Notes: generated from the sequence alone by a model not told the origin. Positions 8,429 to 18,184 are shown, counted from the first letter of the stretch. The stretch: 64,000 nt of DNA from Vineibacter terrae (GCF_008039615.1 NZ_VDUZ01000046.1:1-64000), one strand, 5' to 3'. Numbers and translations: made by a program.

Positions 8429-9355
8429 ATGGTGACGCTGCTCATCACACACCCGGCATGCCTCCAGCATGACACCGGTCCAGGTCATCCGGAGCGGCCG
8501 GCGCGCCTGCAGGCGATCCTGGCGACGCTGGAGGGCGCGGAATTCGCTGCGTTGCAGCGTCAGGAGGCGCCGCTGGCCAGCGTCGAGGATCTGATGCTGG
8601 CGCACCCGGCGCGTCATGTTCAGTCCGTGCTCGATGCGATCCCGGCCGAAGGGCTGAACATGCTGGACGGCGACACGCTGGTGTCGCCCGGCAGTCGCGA
8701 GGCGGCGCTGCGTGCCGCCGGCGCCGTGCTCGCCGCGGTCGATGCCGTGATGGCCGGCACCGTTGCCAACGCCTTCTGCGCCGTGCGTCCGCCGGGCCAC
8801 CACGCCGAGCCCGACCGCGCCATGGGCTTCTGCCTGTTCAACAATGTCGCGGTGGGCGCCCGCCATGCGATGCGGGCGCACGGCCTGTCGCGGGTGGCGA
8901 TCGTCGATTTCGATGTGCACCACGGCAACGGCACCGAGACCCAGGCCCTGGCCGACCCGCGCCTGTTCTATGCCTCGACGCACCAGAGCCCGCTCTATCC
9001 GGGCACCGGCATGGGCAACGACCCGCGCCATCCCAACGTGGTCAACGTTCCGCTGCCGCCGCGCGCCGGCTCGGACGACTTCCGGGCCGCCATGAACGAC
9101 GACGTGCTGCCGGCGTTGCGGGCGTTCAGGCCGGAGCTGGTGATCATCTCGGCCGGCTTTGACGCGCATCGTGACGATCCGCTGGCCGAGCTGCAGCTGG
9201 GCGAGGCCGACTACGCCTGGGTGACCGACGAGCTGCTGGGCGTCGCGAGGGACTGCGCCGGCGGCCGGCTCGTCTCGGCGCTTGAAGGCGGCTACAACCT
9301 GACGGCGCTGGCGCGCTCGACGGCGGCGCACGTCAAGGCCTTGATGGCAGCGTGA
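8429..9355 (+). CDS. class II histone deacetylase-like amidohydrolase
   Basis: Zinc-dependent deacetylase of the acetoin-utilisation/APAH/HDAC superfamily; bacterial members remove acetyl groups from small amines or proteins. The 308-residue protein has all hallmark motifs: GHPERPARLQAIL near the N-terminus, RPPGHHAEPDRAMGFCLFNN with the paired catalytic His, VDFDVHHGNGT with the zinc-binding Asp and His, STHQSPLYPGTG, and SAGFDAHRDDPL with the third zinc ligand. It lies 21 bp before xseB on the same strand, a neighbour order often seen in alphaproteobacteria, so it may be transcribed with the isoprenoid operon. Substrate unknown. Confidence 0.92.
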   Translation: MVTLLITHPACLQHDTGPGHPERPARLQAILATLEGAEFAALQRQEAPLASVEDLMLAHPARHVQSVLDAIPAEGLNMLDGDTLVSPGSREAALRAAGAVLAAVDAVMAGTVANAFCAVRPPGHHAEPDRAMGFCLFNNVAVGARHAMRAHGLSRVAIVDFDVHHGNGTETQALADPRLFYASTHQSPLYPGTGMGNDPRHPNVVNVPLPPRAGSDDFRAAMNDDVLPALRAFRPELVIISAGFDAHRDDPLAELQLGEADYAWVTDELLGVARDCAGGRLVSALEGGYNLTALARSTAAHVKALMAA

Positions 9356-9376
9356 TGTTGGTGGGAAGGAAGGCGC

Positions 9377-9634
9377 ATGGCTGAGAGCAAGGACACGTTG
9401 CCGGCGGACGTCGCAGCCCTCTCGTTCGAGGACGCGCTGCGCGAGCTGGAGGCCATCGTGCAGCAGCTCGAGCGCGGACAGGTCAAGCTCGACGAGGCGA
9501 TCGCCTGCTACGAGCGCGGTGCGCTGCTGAAACGGCATTGCGAGGCCCGTCTGGCCGAAGCGAAGGCCAAGGTGGAGAAGATCGTGCTCGTGGCGGGTGG
9601 TGGCGTTGCCACCGAGAGCGCCGGCATGGGCTGA
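9377..9634 (+). CDS. xseB: exodeoxyribonuclease VII small subunit
   Basis: Small subunit of exonuclease VII, which degrades single-stranded DNA with XseA in the cytoplasm. It has 85 residues, within the usual 60-90 range, with the family signature LSFEDALRELEAIVQQLERG at about 15-34 and the following KLDEAIACYERGALLKRHCEARLAEAKAKVE helix. GGAAGGAAGG precedes the ATG. The order xseB-ispA-dxs is the conserved alphaproteobacterial arrangement. The last 20 residues are poorly conserved. xseA is not in the window. Confidence 0.95.
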   Translation: MAESKDTLPADVAALSFEDALRELEAIVQQLERGQVKLDEAIACYERGALLKRHCEARLAEAKAKVEKIVLVAGGGVATESAGMG

Positions 9635-9764
9635 CGGGTGGGGCAGGCCGGTGGTGCGCACGGTTTTCGCACACAAGCGCCATCGCCTTGCCGCAGCTTG
9701 CCGCTATGCAAATACGGCAAGGGCAGTCCATTCTCCCGATCAGCCGACCCGAGCTGCAACACCG

Positions 9765-10667
9765 ATGCCGTTGATCGATACGCCCGACATCCAATCCGCT
9801 CTCGACTTTACCGCGTTGACGGTGGAGCGGACGATGGATCGTCTGCTGCCGCGTGGCGACGACCCGGAAGCGAAGCTGTTCGAAGCGATGCGCTATTCGA
9901 CGCTGGGGGGTGGCAGGCGGCTGCGCGCGTTCTTCGTGATGGCGAGCGCGACGCTGTTCGGGGTCTCGGCCCAGGCGGCGCAGCGCGTGGCGGCGGCAGT
10001 CGAGTTTGTCCATGCCTATTCGCTGATCCACGACGATCTGCCGGCGATGGACAACGACGATATACGGCGCGGCCAGCCGAGCTGCCACAAGCGTTTCGAC
10101 GAGGCCACGGCGATCCTCGCCGGCGATGCGCTGCAGGCGCTGGCCTTCGAGGTGCTGGCGCACGAGGACACGCATGGCGATCCGGCGGTGCGGATCCAGC
10201 TGGTCGCCGGCCTGGCCCAGGCCATCGGTCCGCACGGCATGGTGGCGGGCCAGGTGGCCGACATCGAGGCGGCGGGCAAGAACCTCTCGATGGGGCAGGT
10301 CACACGCCTGCAGCGCCTGAAGACCGGTGCCTTGATTTCCTTCGCCTGCAGCGCCGGCGCGACCCTGGCCAAGGCGTCGGAGCCGGCGCGGCACGCGTTG
10401 GTCGCCTATGCCCACGACGTCGGGCTGGCGTTCCAGATCACCGATGATCTGCTCGATGTCGGCGGCACATGCGAGGAAACGGGCAAGACGTCCGGCAAGG
10501 ATGTCATCACTGGCAAGGCGACATTCGTCTCATTGCTCGGCCTCGAGCGCGCCCGCGACCAGGCGTCGCTTTTGGCCGACCAGGCAGGTCGCCATCTTGA
10601 CATGTTTGGCGACAAGGCTGAACTGTTGATACAAGCGGCGCGGTACGTCGTCGAGCGTCGGCGTTGA
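9765..10667 (+). CDS. ispA: polyprenyl (farnesyl) diphosphate synthase
   Basis: Trans-prenyltransferase condensing IPP with DMAPP and GPP to farnesyl (or geranylgeranyl) diphosphate. The 300-residue protein has the first aspartate-rich motif within [33 protein letters not shown] after it, and the second aspartate motif in [16 protein letters not shown] at 9765 ([10 protein letters not shown]) matches the family N-terminus; a longer reading frame opening at 9597 would cover the intergenic DNA after xseB and is not credible. It is followed closely by dxs. Product chain length cannot be decided by eye; FPP is the usual product in this operon. Confidence 0.93.
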   Translation: MPLIDTPDIQSALDFTALTVERTMDRLLPRGDDPEAKLFEAMRYSTLGGGRRLRAFFVMASATLFGVSAQAAQRVAAAVEFVHAYSLIHDDLPAMDNDDIRRGQPSCHKRFDEATAILAGDALQALAFEVLAHEDTHGDPAVRIQLVAGLAQAIGPHGMVAGQVADIEAAGKNLSMGQVTRLQRLKTGALISFACSAGATLAKASEPARHALVAYAHDVGLAFQITDDLLDVGGTCEETGKTSGKDVITGKATFVSLLGLERARDQASLLADQAGRHLDMFGDKAELLIQAARYVVERRR

Positions 10668-10687
10668 TCGGCGCAACAAGAGGCAGC

Positions 10688-12631
10688 ATGGCCAACCCCA
10701 ACGACCCTATCCGTCCACCCACGCCGTTGCTTGACACGGTGACGGTGCCGGCCGAGCTCCGCCGGCTGCGGCCGGACCAGCTTCGTCAACTTGCCGACGA
10801 ATTGCGGCAGGAGACGATTTCGGCCGTATCGGTCACCGGCGGCCATCTCGGCGCCGGGCTGGGGGTCGTCGAGCTGACCGTGGCGCTGCACTACGTCTTC
10901 AACACGCCCGACGATCGGCTGCTCTGGGATGTCGGCCATCAGGCTTATCCCCATAAGATCCTGACCGGCCGCCGTGACCGCATCCGCACGCTGCGCTCGG
11001 AAGGCGGACTGTCCGGCTTCACGCGTCGCAGCGAGAGCGAGTACGACGCCTTCGGCGCGGCGCATTCCTCGACATCGATCTCCGCCGGGCTCGGGATGGC
11101 CGTGGCGCGCGATCTCGACGGCAAGCGGCGCAACGTCGTGGCCGTGATCGGCGATGGCGCGCTGAGCGCCGGCATGGCCTACGAGGCGATGAACAACGCC
11201 GGCCATCTGCGCAGCCGACTGATCGTGATCCTCAACGACAACGACATGTCGATCGCGCCGCCGACGGGCGCGCTCTCGGCGCACCTGTCGCGCCTGATCT
11301 CGTCGCGGCCATATCTCTCGCTGCGCCAGCTCGGCAAGGCCTTTGCCGAGACGCTGCCGCGGCCGCTCGAGAACGCGGCCCGCCGCGCCGAGGAGTTCGC
11401 GCGCGGCTTCGTGCAGGGCGGCACCCTGTTCGAGGAGCTGGGCTTCTACTATGTCGGCCCGGTCGACGGCCACAACATCGACCACCTGCTGCCGGTGCTG
11501 CGCAACGCGCGCGACAGCGAGGTCGACATGCCGATCCTGATCCATGCCGTCACCCGCAAGGGCAAGGGCTATCCACCGGCCGAGGCCAGCGCCGACAAGT
11601 ATCATGGCGTGGTCAAGTTCGACGTCATCACCGGCAAGCAGGCCAAGGCGGCGAGCAACGCGCCGAACTACCAGTCCGTCTTCGCCAAGGCGCTGATCAG
11701 CGAGGCCGAAGCCGACCCCAAGATCGTGGCGATCACGGCCGCGATGCCCAGCGGCACGGGACTCGACCTGTTCGCCAAGCGCTTCCCGCAGCGGTCCTTC
11801 GATGTCGGCATCGCCGAGCAGCATGCCGTGACCTTCGCCGCCGGCCTGACCTGCGAGGGCTACAAGCCGTTCGCGGCGATCTACTCGACGTTCCTGCAGC
11901 GGGCCTACGATCAGGTCGTCCACGACGTGGCGATCCAGAAGCTCCCGGTGCGCTTCGCGATGGACCGCGCCGGGCTGGTCGGCGCCGATGGCGCCACGCA
12001 TGCCGGCAGCTACGACATCACCTATCTGTGCTGCCTGCCCGACTTTGTCGTGATGGCGGCGTCGGACGAGCTCGAGCTAATGCACATGGTGGCGACGTCG
12101 GCGGCGATCGACGACCGCCCCTCGGCCTTCCGCTACCCGCGCGGCGAGGGTGTCGGCATCGAGCTGCCGGCGAAGGGCACGCCGCTGGAGATCGGCAAGG
12201 GCCGCATCGTGCGCGAGGGCAGCAAGATCGCGCTCCTGAGCTTCGGGACGCGCCTGCAGGAGTGCCTGAAGGCGGCCGACGAGCTGGCTGCCAAGGGCCT
12301 GTCGACCACCGTGGCCGATGCGCGCTTTGCCAAGCCGCTGGACACGGCGCTGGTCGATCGGCTGGCGCGCGAGCACGAGGTGCTGATCACGATCGAGGAG
12401 GGCGCCATCGGCGGCTTCGCCGCCCAGGTGATGCAGCATCTGGCGACCGCGGGCGCCTTCGACCATGGCCTGAAGATCCGTCCGATGACCCTGCCGGACC
12501 GCTTCATCGACCATGCCGCGCCTGCCCGTCAGTATGAGTGGGCAGGGCTCAATGCCCGGCACATCGTGGCCACGGCGCTGCAGGCGCTGGGCAAGAGCAC
12601 CGGCGTCGCCGACGCCCCGGCGCGGGCCTGA
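10688..12631 (+). CDS. dxs: 1-deoxy-D-xylulose-5-phosphate synthase
   Basis: First and rate-setting enzyme of the MEP pathway: pyruvate plus glyceraldehyde 3-phosphate gives DXP and CO2, using thiamine diphosphate. The 647-residue length is typical (about 620-650). It has [20 protein letters not shown] near the N-terminus, the ThDP motif starting [18 protein letters not shown], the pyrimidine-binding [12 protein letters not shown] with its conserved Glu, and the transketolase C-terminal domain. ATG at 10688 has AGAGG upstream; a TTG overlapping the ispA stop at 10664 is less likely. It follows ispA by 20 bp and ends inside a hairpin terminator, so it is the last gene of the operon. Confidence 0.97.
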   Translation: MANPNDPIRPPTPLLDTVTVPAELRRLRPDQLRQLADELRQETISAVSVTGGHLGAGLGVVELTVALHYVFNTPDDRLLWDVGHQAYPHKILTGRRDRIRTLRSEGGLSGFTRRSESEYDAFGAAHSSTSISAGLGMAVARDLDGKRRNVVAVIGDGALSAGMAYEAMNNAGHLRSRLIVILNDNDMSIAPPTGALSAHLSRLISSRPYLSLRQLGKAFAETLPRPLENAARRAEEFARGFVQGGTLFEELGFYYVGPVDGHNIDHLLPVLRNARDSEVDMPILIHAVTRKGKGYPPAEASADKYHGVVKFDVITGKQAKAASNAPNYQSVFAKALISEAEADPKIVAITAAMPSGTGLDLFAKRFPQRSFDVGIAEQHAVTFAAGLTCEGYKPFAAIYSTFLQRAYDQVVHDVAIQKLPVRFAMDRAGLVGADGATHAGSYDITYLCCLPDFVVMAASDELELMHMVATSAAIDDRPSAFRYPRGEGVGIELPAKGTPLEIGKGRIVREGSKIALLSFGTRLQECLKAADELAAKGLSTTVADARFAKPLDTALVDRLAREHEVLITIEEGAIGGFAAQVMQHLATAGAFDHGLKIRPMTLPDRFIDHAAPARQYEWAGLNARHIVATALQALGKSTGVADAPARA

Positions 12632-12660
12632 CGGCAGCGCTCTTCCGCCGGGGTCTTTTC
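12615..12660 (+). terminator. Rho-independent terminator of the xseB-ispA-dxs operon
   Basis: CCCCGGCG at 12615-12622 pairs perfectly with CGCCGGGG at 12646-12653 and is followed by TCTTTT. The left arm overlaps the last dxs codons. The 23-nt loop is long for a classical terminator. Confidence 0.6.
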
Positions 12661-12803
12661 CTTACGTAGAAGACCTCGGAGCGGACACATCCGCGATTGA
12701 AGAACCGGCGTGCGGGTCATATCCGTACGCGCGGCACGCTTGCTCGCGATCGGCGCAGAACGCGCTGGTTGTGCCGGGCGCGAGCCGCTATGACAGCGCC
12801 CCC

Positions 12804-14162
12804 ATGATTCTGAAGGAAGCGCGCGCCACTGTCGCCCTGGCATTGCCGATCGTCGGCACCCAGCTCGCGCAGATGGCGATCCACACCACCGACGTGCTGC
12901 TGCTGGCGCGGCTGTCGGAGCGCGCCCTGGCGGCGAGCGCGCTTGCCGTGTCGATCTACGGCTTCTTCATGGTCATGTGCATGGGGCTGGCGATGGGCAC
13001 GCCGGCGCTGGCGGCGCAAGCGCTGGGTCGCGATCGTGCCGATCGCGAGAAGGTGCGGCGTGCCGTGCATGACGGCCTGATCGTGACCGGCATCGGATCG
13101 GCCGTGGCGATGGTGGCGCTGTGGTTCAGCGGCCCGCTGCTGCTGTGGTCCGGCCAGGCGCCGGAGCTGGTGGCGCAGACCGTGCCGTTCCTGCGCATCC
13201 TCAGCATCGGCTTCCTTTCGGTGATCTGGTTCGCCGTACTGCGCGGCTTCATCGCGGCGCTGGAGCGGCCGCGGCCGGCCATGGTGCTGATGGCGATCGC
13301 CGTGCTGCTCAACGCGGTGCTCAACTACGGCCTGGTCTTCGGCGCCCTGGGCCTGCCGCGCCTGGAGCTGCTCGGCGCCGCCATCGGCTCGAGCACGGTC
13401 AACATCGCGATCCTCGTGGCGCTCGGCCTCTACATCCGCTTCGACACCCAGTTCGCGGCCTACCGGCTGGCGCAGGGCTGGTGGCGCAGCACCGCGTCGC
13501 GCCTGATCCACTACAGCCGCGTCTCGGCGCCGATCGCGCTGACCTTCGGCTCCGAGGTCGGCCTGTTCTCGGCCGCCGCCCTGCTGATGGGCCGGCTGGG
13601 CGCCAGCGAGGTGGCGGCGCACCAGGTGGCGCTGCAGTGGGCTGCCATCACCTTCATGGTGCCGATGGGCATCGCGCAGGCGGCGACGGTGCGCGTCGGC
13701 CTGGCGGCCGGCGCCCACGACATGGCGGGCGTGCGCCGCGCCGGCTGGATCGCTATCGCCTTGGGTGTCGGCTTCATGGCCTGCGCCGGCCTGATGTTCT
13801 GGCTGGCGGGCGGCTGGCTGATCGCCGTGTTCGTGCCGTCGCCGGCCTCGCCGATTTACGCCCTGGCCGTGGCCTACCTGTCATGGGCGGCGCTGTTCCA
13901 GGTCGTCGACGGCGCCCAGGCCGTCGCCAATGGCAGCCTGCGCGGCCTGCACGATACCACCGTGCCGATGCTGCTGGCCGCCGGCGGCTACTGGCTCGCC
14001 GCCTTCCCGGCGGCGGTCTGGCTGGGCCTGTTCACGACGTGGAAGGGTGAAGGCGTCTGGGCCGGCCTCGCCTTCGGCCTGACCCTGGTCGCGGTCCTGC
14101 TGGTATGGCGCTTCGCCGCCCGCAGCGGCCGCCGCACCGTGCTCGCGCCGGCGCCGGCCTAG
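12804..14162 (+). CDS. MATE-family multidrug/toxin exporter
   Basis: Inner-membrane cation-coupled antiporter, 452 residues, the usual MATE length, with about twelve hydrophobic segments in two related halves. It opens with ILKEARATVALALPIVGTQLAQMAIHTTDVLLLARL, as MatE domains do, and the second half contains FGSEVGLFSAAALLMGRLGASEVAAHQVALQ, the matching repeat. ATG at 12804 is preferred over earlier in-frame starts because those overlap dxs and its terminator. It converges on the small gene at 14159, with stop codons overlapping. The substrate cannot be predicted. It separates dxs from tlyA, often close neighbours in related bacteria. Confidence 0.9.
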   Translation: MILKEARATVALALPIVGTQLAQMAIHTTDVLLLARLSERALAASALAVSIYGFFMVMCMGLAMGTPALAAQALGRDRADREKVRRAVHDGLIVTGIGSAVAMVALWFSGPLLLWSGQAPELVAQTVPFLRILSIGFLSVIWFAVLRGFIAALERPRPAMVLMAIAVLLNAVLNYGLVFGALGLPRLELLGAAIGSSTVNIAILVALGLYIRFDTQFAAYRLAQGWWRSTASRLIHYSRVSAPIALTFGSEVGLFSAAALLMGRLGASEVAAHQVALQWAAITFMVPMGIAQAATVRVGLAAGAHDMAGVRRAGWIAIALGVGFMACAGLMFWLAGGWLIAVFVPSPASPIYALAVAYLSWAALFQVVDGAQAVANGSLRGLHDTTVPMLLAAGGYWLAAFPAAVWLGLFTTWKGEGVWAGLAFGLTLVAVLLVWRFAARSGRRTVLAPAPA

Positions 14163-14425
14163 CGCAGCTCGACGCCGATCGTCTCCTTCAGCACCTCGAA
14201 CAGGCGTGCCGGCCCGGCCCAGGTCATGGCGTCGTGCCAGACATTGGCGGCATCCGACAGGGCCGTGCCGAGCTGGCCGGGCGGCAGGTTCTGGGTCCAG
14301 CGCACCAGCCCGGCCGAGTTGAAGACGAACAGCAGGGCGACAGTGATGGCCATGACCGGTATGAACGCGCTCGCGCGCGATGGCCGCATGCCGGCTTCCA
14401 GGTCGTGCGTGCCCAGGCTTTCCAT
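14159..14425 (-). CDS. small single-span membrane protein of the MBOAT cluster
   Basis: An 88-residue protein I do not recognise by family. It has one clear hydrophobic span at about residues 21-40 (FIPVMAITVALLFVFNSAGL), a short cytoplasmic N-terminus and a polar C-terminal half rich in W (VRWTQNLPPG, NVWHDAMTWAG). GGAGG lies 6-7 bases before its ATG and it starts 11 bp after the MBOAT stop, so it is translated with the acyltransferase. Small membrane partners of MBOAT O-acyltransferases are known elsewhere (for example DltX beside DltB), which suggests an accessory or coupling role. That role is inference. Confidence 0.7.
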   Translation of the reverse strand: MESLGTHDLEAGMRPSRASAFIPVMAITVALLFVFNSAGLVRWTQNLPPGQLGTALSDAANVWHDAMTWAGPARLFEVLKETIGVELR

Positions 14426-14436
14426 CGCAGCCTCCG

Positions 14437-15864
14437 TCAGAACTGGAAGTAGATGAAGGGGGCGGCGCCATCGCCGCCGACGGCTTCGATCAGCAGCAGG
14501 GCGACGCCGCAGGCCACGCCCACACCCCAGATGGGCAGGCGGTGGTAGAGGCGGTCGAGGCGCTGCAGGGTATCGTCGGGCGTGAACTGGATCGCCATGC
14601 CGAAGGCGATCAAGGCCAGCAGGAACAGGTTCAGCAGCTCCACCGGCTGGGACCAGTTCGCGAGCCCGCCCAGCAGCTCCATCGCGCGCGCCAGATCCTC
14701 GGCCCGGAAGAAGATCCAGCACAGGCAGACGAAGTGGAAGATCACCAGCACCGAGACCACGCGCGTCCATAGCGGCCGGCCGATGCGGGCAGCGGGATCA
14801 TGCCCGCGGTAGATGAAGCGCTCCAGGGCCAGCACGCCGCCATGCAGGGCGCCCCACAGCACGAACTTCCAGGCGGCGCCGTGCCAGACGCCGCCCAGCA
14901 CCATGGTCAGCAGCAGGTTGCGATAGGTCTTCACCGCGCCGCCGCGGTTGCCGCCCAGCGGGATGTAGAGATAGTCGCGCAGCCAGCTCGAGAGCGACAT
15001 GTGCCAGCGGCGCCAGAAGTCCTGCAGCGACTCGGCGCGGTAGGGCTGGTTGAAGTTGCGCTGGAAGCGATAGCCGAGCAGGGCGGCGACGCCGATGGCG
15101 ATGTCGCTGTAGGCGCTGAAGTCGCAGTAGATCTGGATCGCGTAGCCGTAGACGGCGAACAGCAGGTCGACGGCGCCGTAGTTCGACGGCGCCAGGAACA
15201 CCGGGTCGACCAGCAGCACCGCCAGGTAGTTGGCGACGATCGCCTTCTTGAAGACGCCCCAGATGACCAGCATCACGCCCAGGCCGACGAACACCCGGTT
15301 GGGGTTGGGTGGCGTCTCGAGCTGCGGCAGGAAGCTGGCGGCGCGCACGATCGGCCCGGCCACCAGATGCGGGAAGAACGAGATGAAGAACATCACGTCG
15401 ATCAGCGGCCGGCTGCGGTCGAGGTCGCGGCGGTGCAGGTCGACGATGTAGGAGATGCCCTGGAAGGTGAAGAACGAGATGCCGATCGGCAGCACGATCT
15501 CCAGGTACGGCAGCTCGCGCGCCATCGACAGCGAGCGCAGCAGGTCGTCGAGCGACTCGATGAACCAGCCATAGTATTTGAAGAAGCCCAGCAGCGCGAG
15601 GTTGGCCGCCACCGCCAGCCGCACCGTCCACAGGCCGGCGGCGGTGCCGCGCCAGCGGTCGATCAGGCGCCCGGCGGCGTAGTTCAGCAGCACGCTGGCG
15701 AACAGCAGGAACGCCAGCTTCCAGTTCCAGAAGGCATAGAAGAAGTAGCTCGCGGCGATGATCGCGAGCTTGTGCAGGACGTGCTGCCTGGCCCGCGCCA
15801 GGAGCCAGGCGGTGGGCCAGACCACGACGTAGAACAGCAGGAAGTTGAGCGTCGGGAAGATCAT
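14437..15864 (-). CDS. MBOAT-family membrane O-acyltransferase (AlgI-like)
   Basis: Polytopic membrane enzyme that passes an acyl (often acetyl) group across the membrane to an extracytoplasmic polymer. The 475-residue protein has many hydrophobic spans and AlgI/DltB-type motifs: LNYAAGRLIDR, LPIGISFFTFQGISYIVDL, FSAYSDIAIGVAALLGY, FWRRWHMSLSSWLRDYLYIPLGGNR, and the catalytic-His region GGVWHGAAWKFVLWGALHG. ATG at 15864 is chosen over a TTG six bases upstream. Downstream lie the small membrane protein; upstream are two SGNH hydrolases on the same strand, a usual pairing in polysaccharide or peptidoglycan O-acetylation. The acceptor is unknown. Confidence 0.9.
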   Translation of the reverse strand: MIFPTLNFLLFYVVVWPTAWLLARARQHVLHKLAIIAASYFFYAFWNWKLAFLLFASVLLNYAAGRLIDRWRGTAAGLWTVRLAVAANLALLGFFKYYGWFIESLDDLLRSLSMARELPYLEIVLPIGISFFTFQGISYIVDLHRRDLDRSRPLIDVMFFISFFPHLVAGPIVRAASFLPQLETPPNPNRVFVGLGVMLVIWGVFKKAIVANYLAVLLVDPVFLAPSNYGAVDLLFAVYGYAIQIYCDFSAYSDIAIGVAALLGYRFQRNFNQPYRAESLQDFWRRWHMSLSSWLRDYLYIPLGGNRGGAVKTYRNLLLTMVLGGVWHGAAWKFVLWGALHGGVLALERFIYRGHDPAARIGRPLWTRVVSVLVIFHFVCLCWIFFRAEDLARAMELLGGLANWSQPVELLNLFLLALIAFGMAIQFTPDDTLQRLDRLYHRLPIWGVGVACGVALLLIEAVGGDGAAPFIYFQF

Positions 15865-15880
15865 GCCCAAGCGCCCCGAC

Positions 15881-15989
15881 TGTCATCCCGAGCGCAGCTT
15901 GCGTCATTCCGAGCGTAGCGAGGAATCTTGTGGCTGCGAGGCACGCTGCGCCCTCTCCGAAAGATCCCTCGCTGCGCTCGGGATGACAG
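15881..15989. repeat. palindromic repeat family P, copy B (expanded left arm)
   Basis: Right arm AAGATCCCTCGCTGCGCTCG at 15961-15980 continues to GGATGACAG. The left side carries two successive arm starts, TGTCATCCCGAGCGCAGC at 15881 and CGTCATTCCGAGCGTAGCGA at 15902, as if one copy had inserted into another. It separates the MBOAT gene from the upstream SGNH hydrolase gene. Confidence 0.85.
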
Positions 15990-16003
15990 TGTGTAGGACC
16001 CGC

Positions 16004-17323
16004 TCAACGGCCGCGGTAGCCGCGCATCAGGTTCTCGAACAGGGCGTCCGCCGACTGCCAGTAGCCGTCCTGCTTCATGTGCACGTGGTCGCGATGGCCA
16101 AGGTCCTGACGGGCCCACCGGTCGGCGCCGCAGGCGCCGCCCTGGACCGACGACCAGTCCCAGAAATAGACGTTGAGCTGGCGCGCGACCTGCTGCTGCG
16201 CGCGGCGCACGTAGTCGACCGCAGCGGGCGTGTGCCAGCGGCACAGGCCGCGATCGCCGCCCGCCAGCATGCTCGAGTAGTTGGCGGCCTCGGCGCGGGT
16301 CAGCGGCGCGCAGGGCCGCTCGCCCCTGATGCGCCCGCAATAGGACGGCAGGCGGTTGGCGTCGGGCGGCCCGACGACCACGATCGAGGCGCCGGGCGCG
16401 GCCTGGCGCAGCACCTGCAGGCGGCTGCGGAATTCGGCCGCGTAGTCGCCCAGCCGCTCCTGCGGCGCGAAGCCTTCGTTGGTGCCGAAGGCGAGGATGA
16501 TCAGGGCCGGCCGCAGATGGCGCAGCTGCTCGGTCACGATCTGGAAGTTCCAGCGGTCGAGCAGCTTCACCTGCGCGCCGCTGAAGCCATGGCTGGTCAG
16601 CACCACGCCGGGACCGCGGCGGTAGACGGCCCAGTCGGCGATGTCGACGCTGCCGTTGCCGCGCGGCCGCAGCTCGACCGAGGTGGCGCCCGGCGAGTCG
16701 AAGCTGCGGCGCGCCAGGTCATAGACGCTGCCCTTGGTGTCGATCACCCCGGCGCTGCGGCCGTCGATGAACACGTCCAGCGACCCGCCGCCGGGCTGGC
16801 GCATGACCTCGACCTCGACCCGGTCGAACAGGCGTCCTTCGCCGGCCATCAGCGACATGCTGTCGCTGGGCGAGCGGCCGCGCGTGACGAAGCCCGACAG
16901 GCCGTAGATGCCGGCATCGCCGTTGGCGCTGCTGTTGCTGCTCAGCACCTGCCACTGGCCGGACTGGCTGGCCTCGACCTGGTACGGACGGTAGTAGGGG
17001 AACGGCGAGCCCGGCGGCAGCATGCCGCGGCCGCCGTCGCCGAAGCGCTGCTGGAAGAGGTCGCGCAGGCGGCCGCTGAAATGATCATTGGCAGTGTGCG
17101 AATCACCGATCTGCACGATGGTGACGCGGTTTGTGCGCCGGGCCTGCAAATCGGCCAGCGCCTTGTGGAAATTGGCGAGCTGGCCGGGGTTGGGCGGATT
17201 GGCGGCGAGCTGCGGATCGCCGGCGGCGCTGTCCTCGGCGGCCGTCTGGCCGATGCAGGCGGCCGTCACAAGGGCGAGGACGCCGGCGAGCGCGAGCGCG
17301 GCGGCGGTGCGAAGAGGGGGCAT
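16004..17323 (-). CDS. exported SGNH/GDSL-family hydrolase (probable lipoprotein)
   Basis: Probable extracytoplasmic esterase or O-acetyltransferase. The 439-residue protein has an N-terminal hydrophobic signal ending LVTAAC, a plausible lipobox with Cys near residue 23. The SGNH blocks are visible: block I VQIGDSHTANDHF near residue 70 (nucleophile Ser), block III AFGTNEG, and the block V acid and base in RDHVHM near the C-terminus. It lies upstream of the MBOAT gene on the same strand with only a repeat between, like AlgJ/PatB-type partners that take acetyl groups from an MBOAT channel. The middle region (about 110-250) may be a carbohydrate-binding or jelly-roll domain. The acceptor is unknown. 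Confidence 0.8.
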   Translation of the reverse strand: MPPLRTAAALALAGVLALVTAACIGQTAAEDSAAGDPQLAANPPNPGQLANFHKALADLQARRTNRVTIVQIGDSHTANDHFSGRLRDLFQQRFGDGGRGMLPPGSPFPYYRPYQVEASQSGQWQVLSSNSSANGDAGIYGLSGFVTRGRSPSDSMSLMAGEGRLFDRVEVEVMRQPGGGSLDVFIDGRSAGVIDTKGSVYDLARRSFDSPGATSVELRPRGNGSVDIADWAVYRRGPGVVLTSHGFSGAQVKLLDRWNFQIVTEQLRHLRPALIILAFGTNEGFAPQERLGDYAAEFRSRLQVLRQAAPGASIVVVGPPDANRLPSYCGRIRGERPCAPLTRAEAANYSSMLAGGDRGLCRWHTPAAVDYVRRAQQQVARQLNVYFWDWSSVQGGACGADRWARQDLGHRDHVHMKQDGYWQSADALFENLMRGYRGR

Positions 17324-17377
17324 GGCAACTCTTGTGACGCGTTTCGTAGGCCGGGGAGGGGGCCCCGGCGACGTGCA

Positions 17378-18184
17378 TTATCGCGGCAGAAGACGGAATT
17401 TGGGAGAGGCTTCGCGCAATTGGCTGAGGACCGATTCGGCGATCAGCTCGTAGCCCGGCGGTGTGAAATGCACGCCGTCGTTATCGCGCATCAGGCGCAC
17501 CTTGCCCGAGAGGTCCTTGAAATAGGCCTGGTAGGCGCCGCTGGCATCGGCGGTCAAGGACCAGGTCTCGACCGTGTGCACCCAGGGCCGGTCGGCCGCC
17601 GCCTTGAGCACCAGGTCGTTGATCAGCTTGGCGTCACGCGCGGCGGCGTCGTCGCGCATCACCGGCAGCAGGATCCAGAACACGGGCACGTCGCGGCCCT
17701 TGAGGTGGTCCATGAAGGCGGCGGCGCGATCGCCGTAGAAGTCGCGCCACGGCGGCGTGGCGAAGAGGGCCTTGGACTTGCCGTCGACGAAGAAGCTGCG
17801 CCGGTCGTTGGCGCCCACCATCATGATCAGGGCATCGGCCGGCGTCGGCTTGAAGCCGTCGTCGATCTGCTCGATCAGGCCCTCGGTGGTGAATCCGGTC
17901 GAGTTCTTGGCGTTGCGCCGGATGGCGTAGCGCTTGTCGCGCACCAGCTTGCGGTAGATCGCGCCCCAGATGCCGTCCGCCAGCGAATCGCCGGTGACCG
18001 TGACCGCCAGCTTGTCCGGCACCGGCGGCTGCTCGGCCGTCTTGTTGCGCGGCAGGAAAGGCGAGGGGAACAGCGGCACGGCGCCGTGCGCCAGCACGAT
18101 GTCGCCGGCCGGCTGCTGCGCCTGCGCGCCCATGCCCGGCCAGAGGAACAGAACGGCCAGAAGAAGAGAGATCCGGATCATCAT
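17378..18184 (-). CDS. exported DUF459-like SGNH hydrolase
   Basis: A 268-residue secreted SGNH-fold protein. A signal peptide covers about residues 1-22 (MMIRISLLLAVLFLWPGMGA, then QAQ). Block I is VTGDSLADGIWG near residue 64, an Asn block is VGANDRRSFF, and the catalytic acid/base pair is NDGVHFTPPGYELIAES near the C-terminus. DUF459 proteins are commonly encoded beside polysaccharide or MBOAT acyltransferase genes. It lies 54 bp upstream of the second SGNH gene on the same strand, so one transcript could cover 18.2 to 14.2 kb. Two Met codons at the start make 18184 and 18181 equally possible. Confidence 0.8.
   Translation of the reverse strand: MMIRISLLLAVLFLWPGMGAQAQQPAGDIVLAHGAVPLFPSPFLPRNKTAEQPPVPDKLAVTVTGDSLADGIWGAIYRKLVRDKRYAIRRNAKNSTGFTTEGLIEQIDDGFKPTPADALIMMVGANDRRSFFVDGKSKALFATPPWRDFYGDRAAAFMDHLKGRDVPVFWILLPVMRDDAAARDAKLINDLVLKAAADRPWVHTVETWSLTADASGAYQAYFKDLSGKVRLMRDNDGVHFTPPGYELIAESVLSQLREASPKFRLLPR

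Noticed and set aside
9597-9764. Longer start of ispA at 9597
   Set aside because: It would add 56 residues without similarity to the family; ATG at 9765 gives the normal N-terminus.
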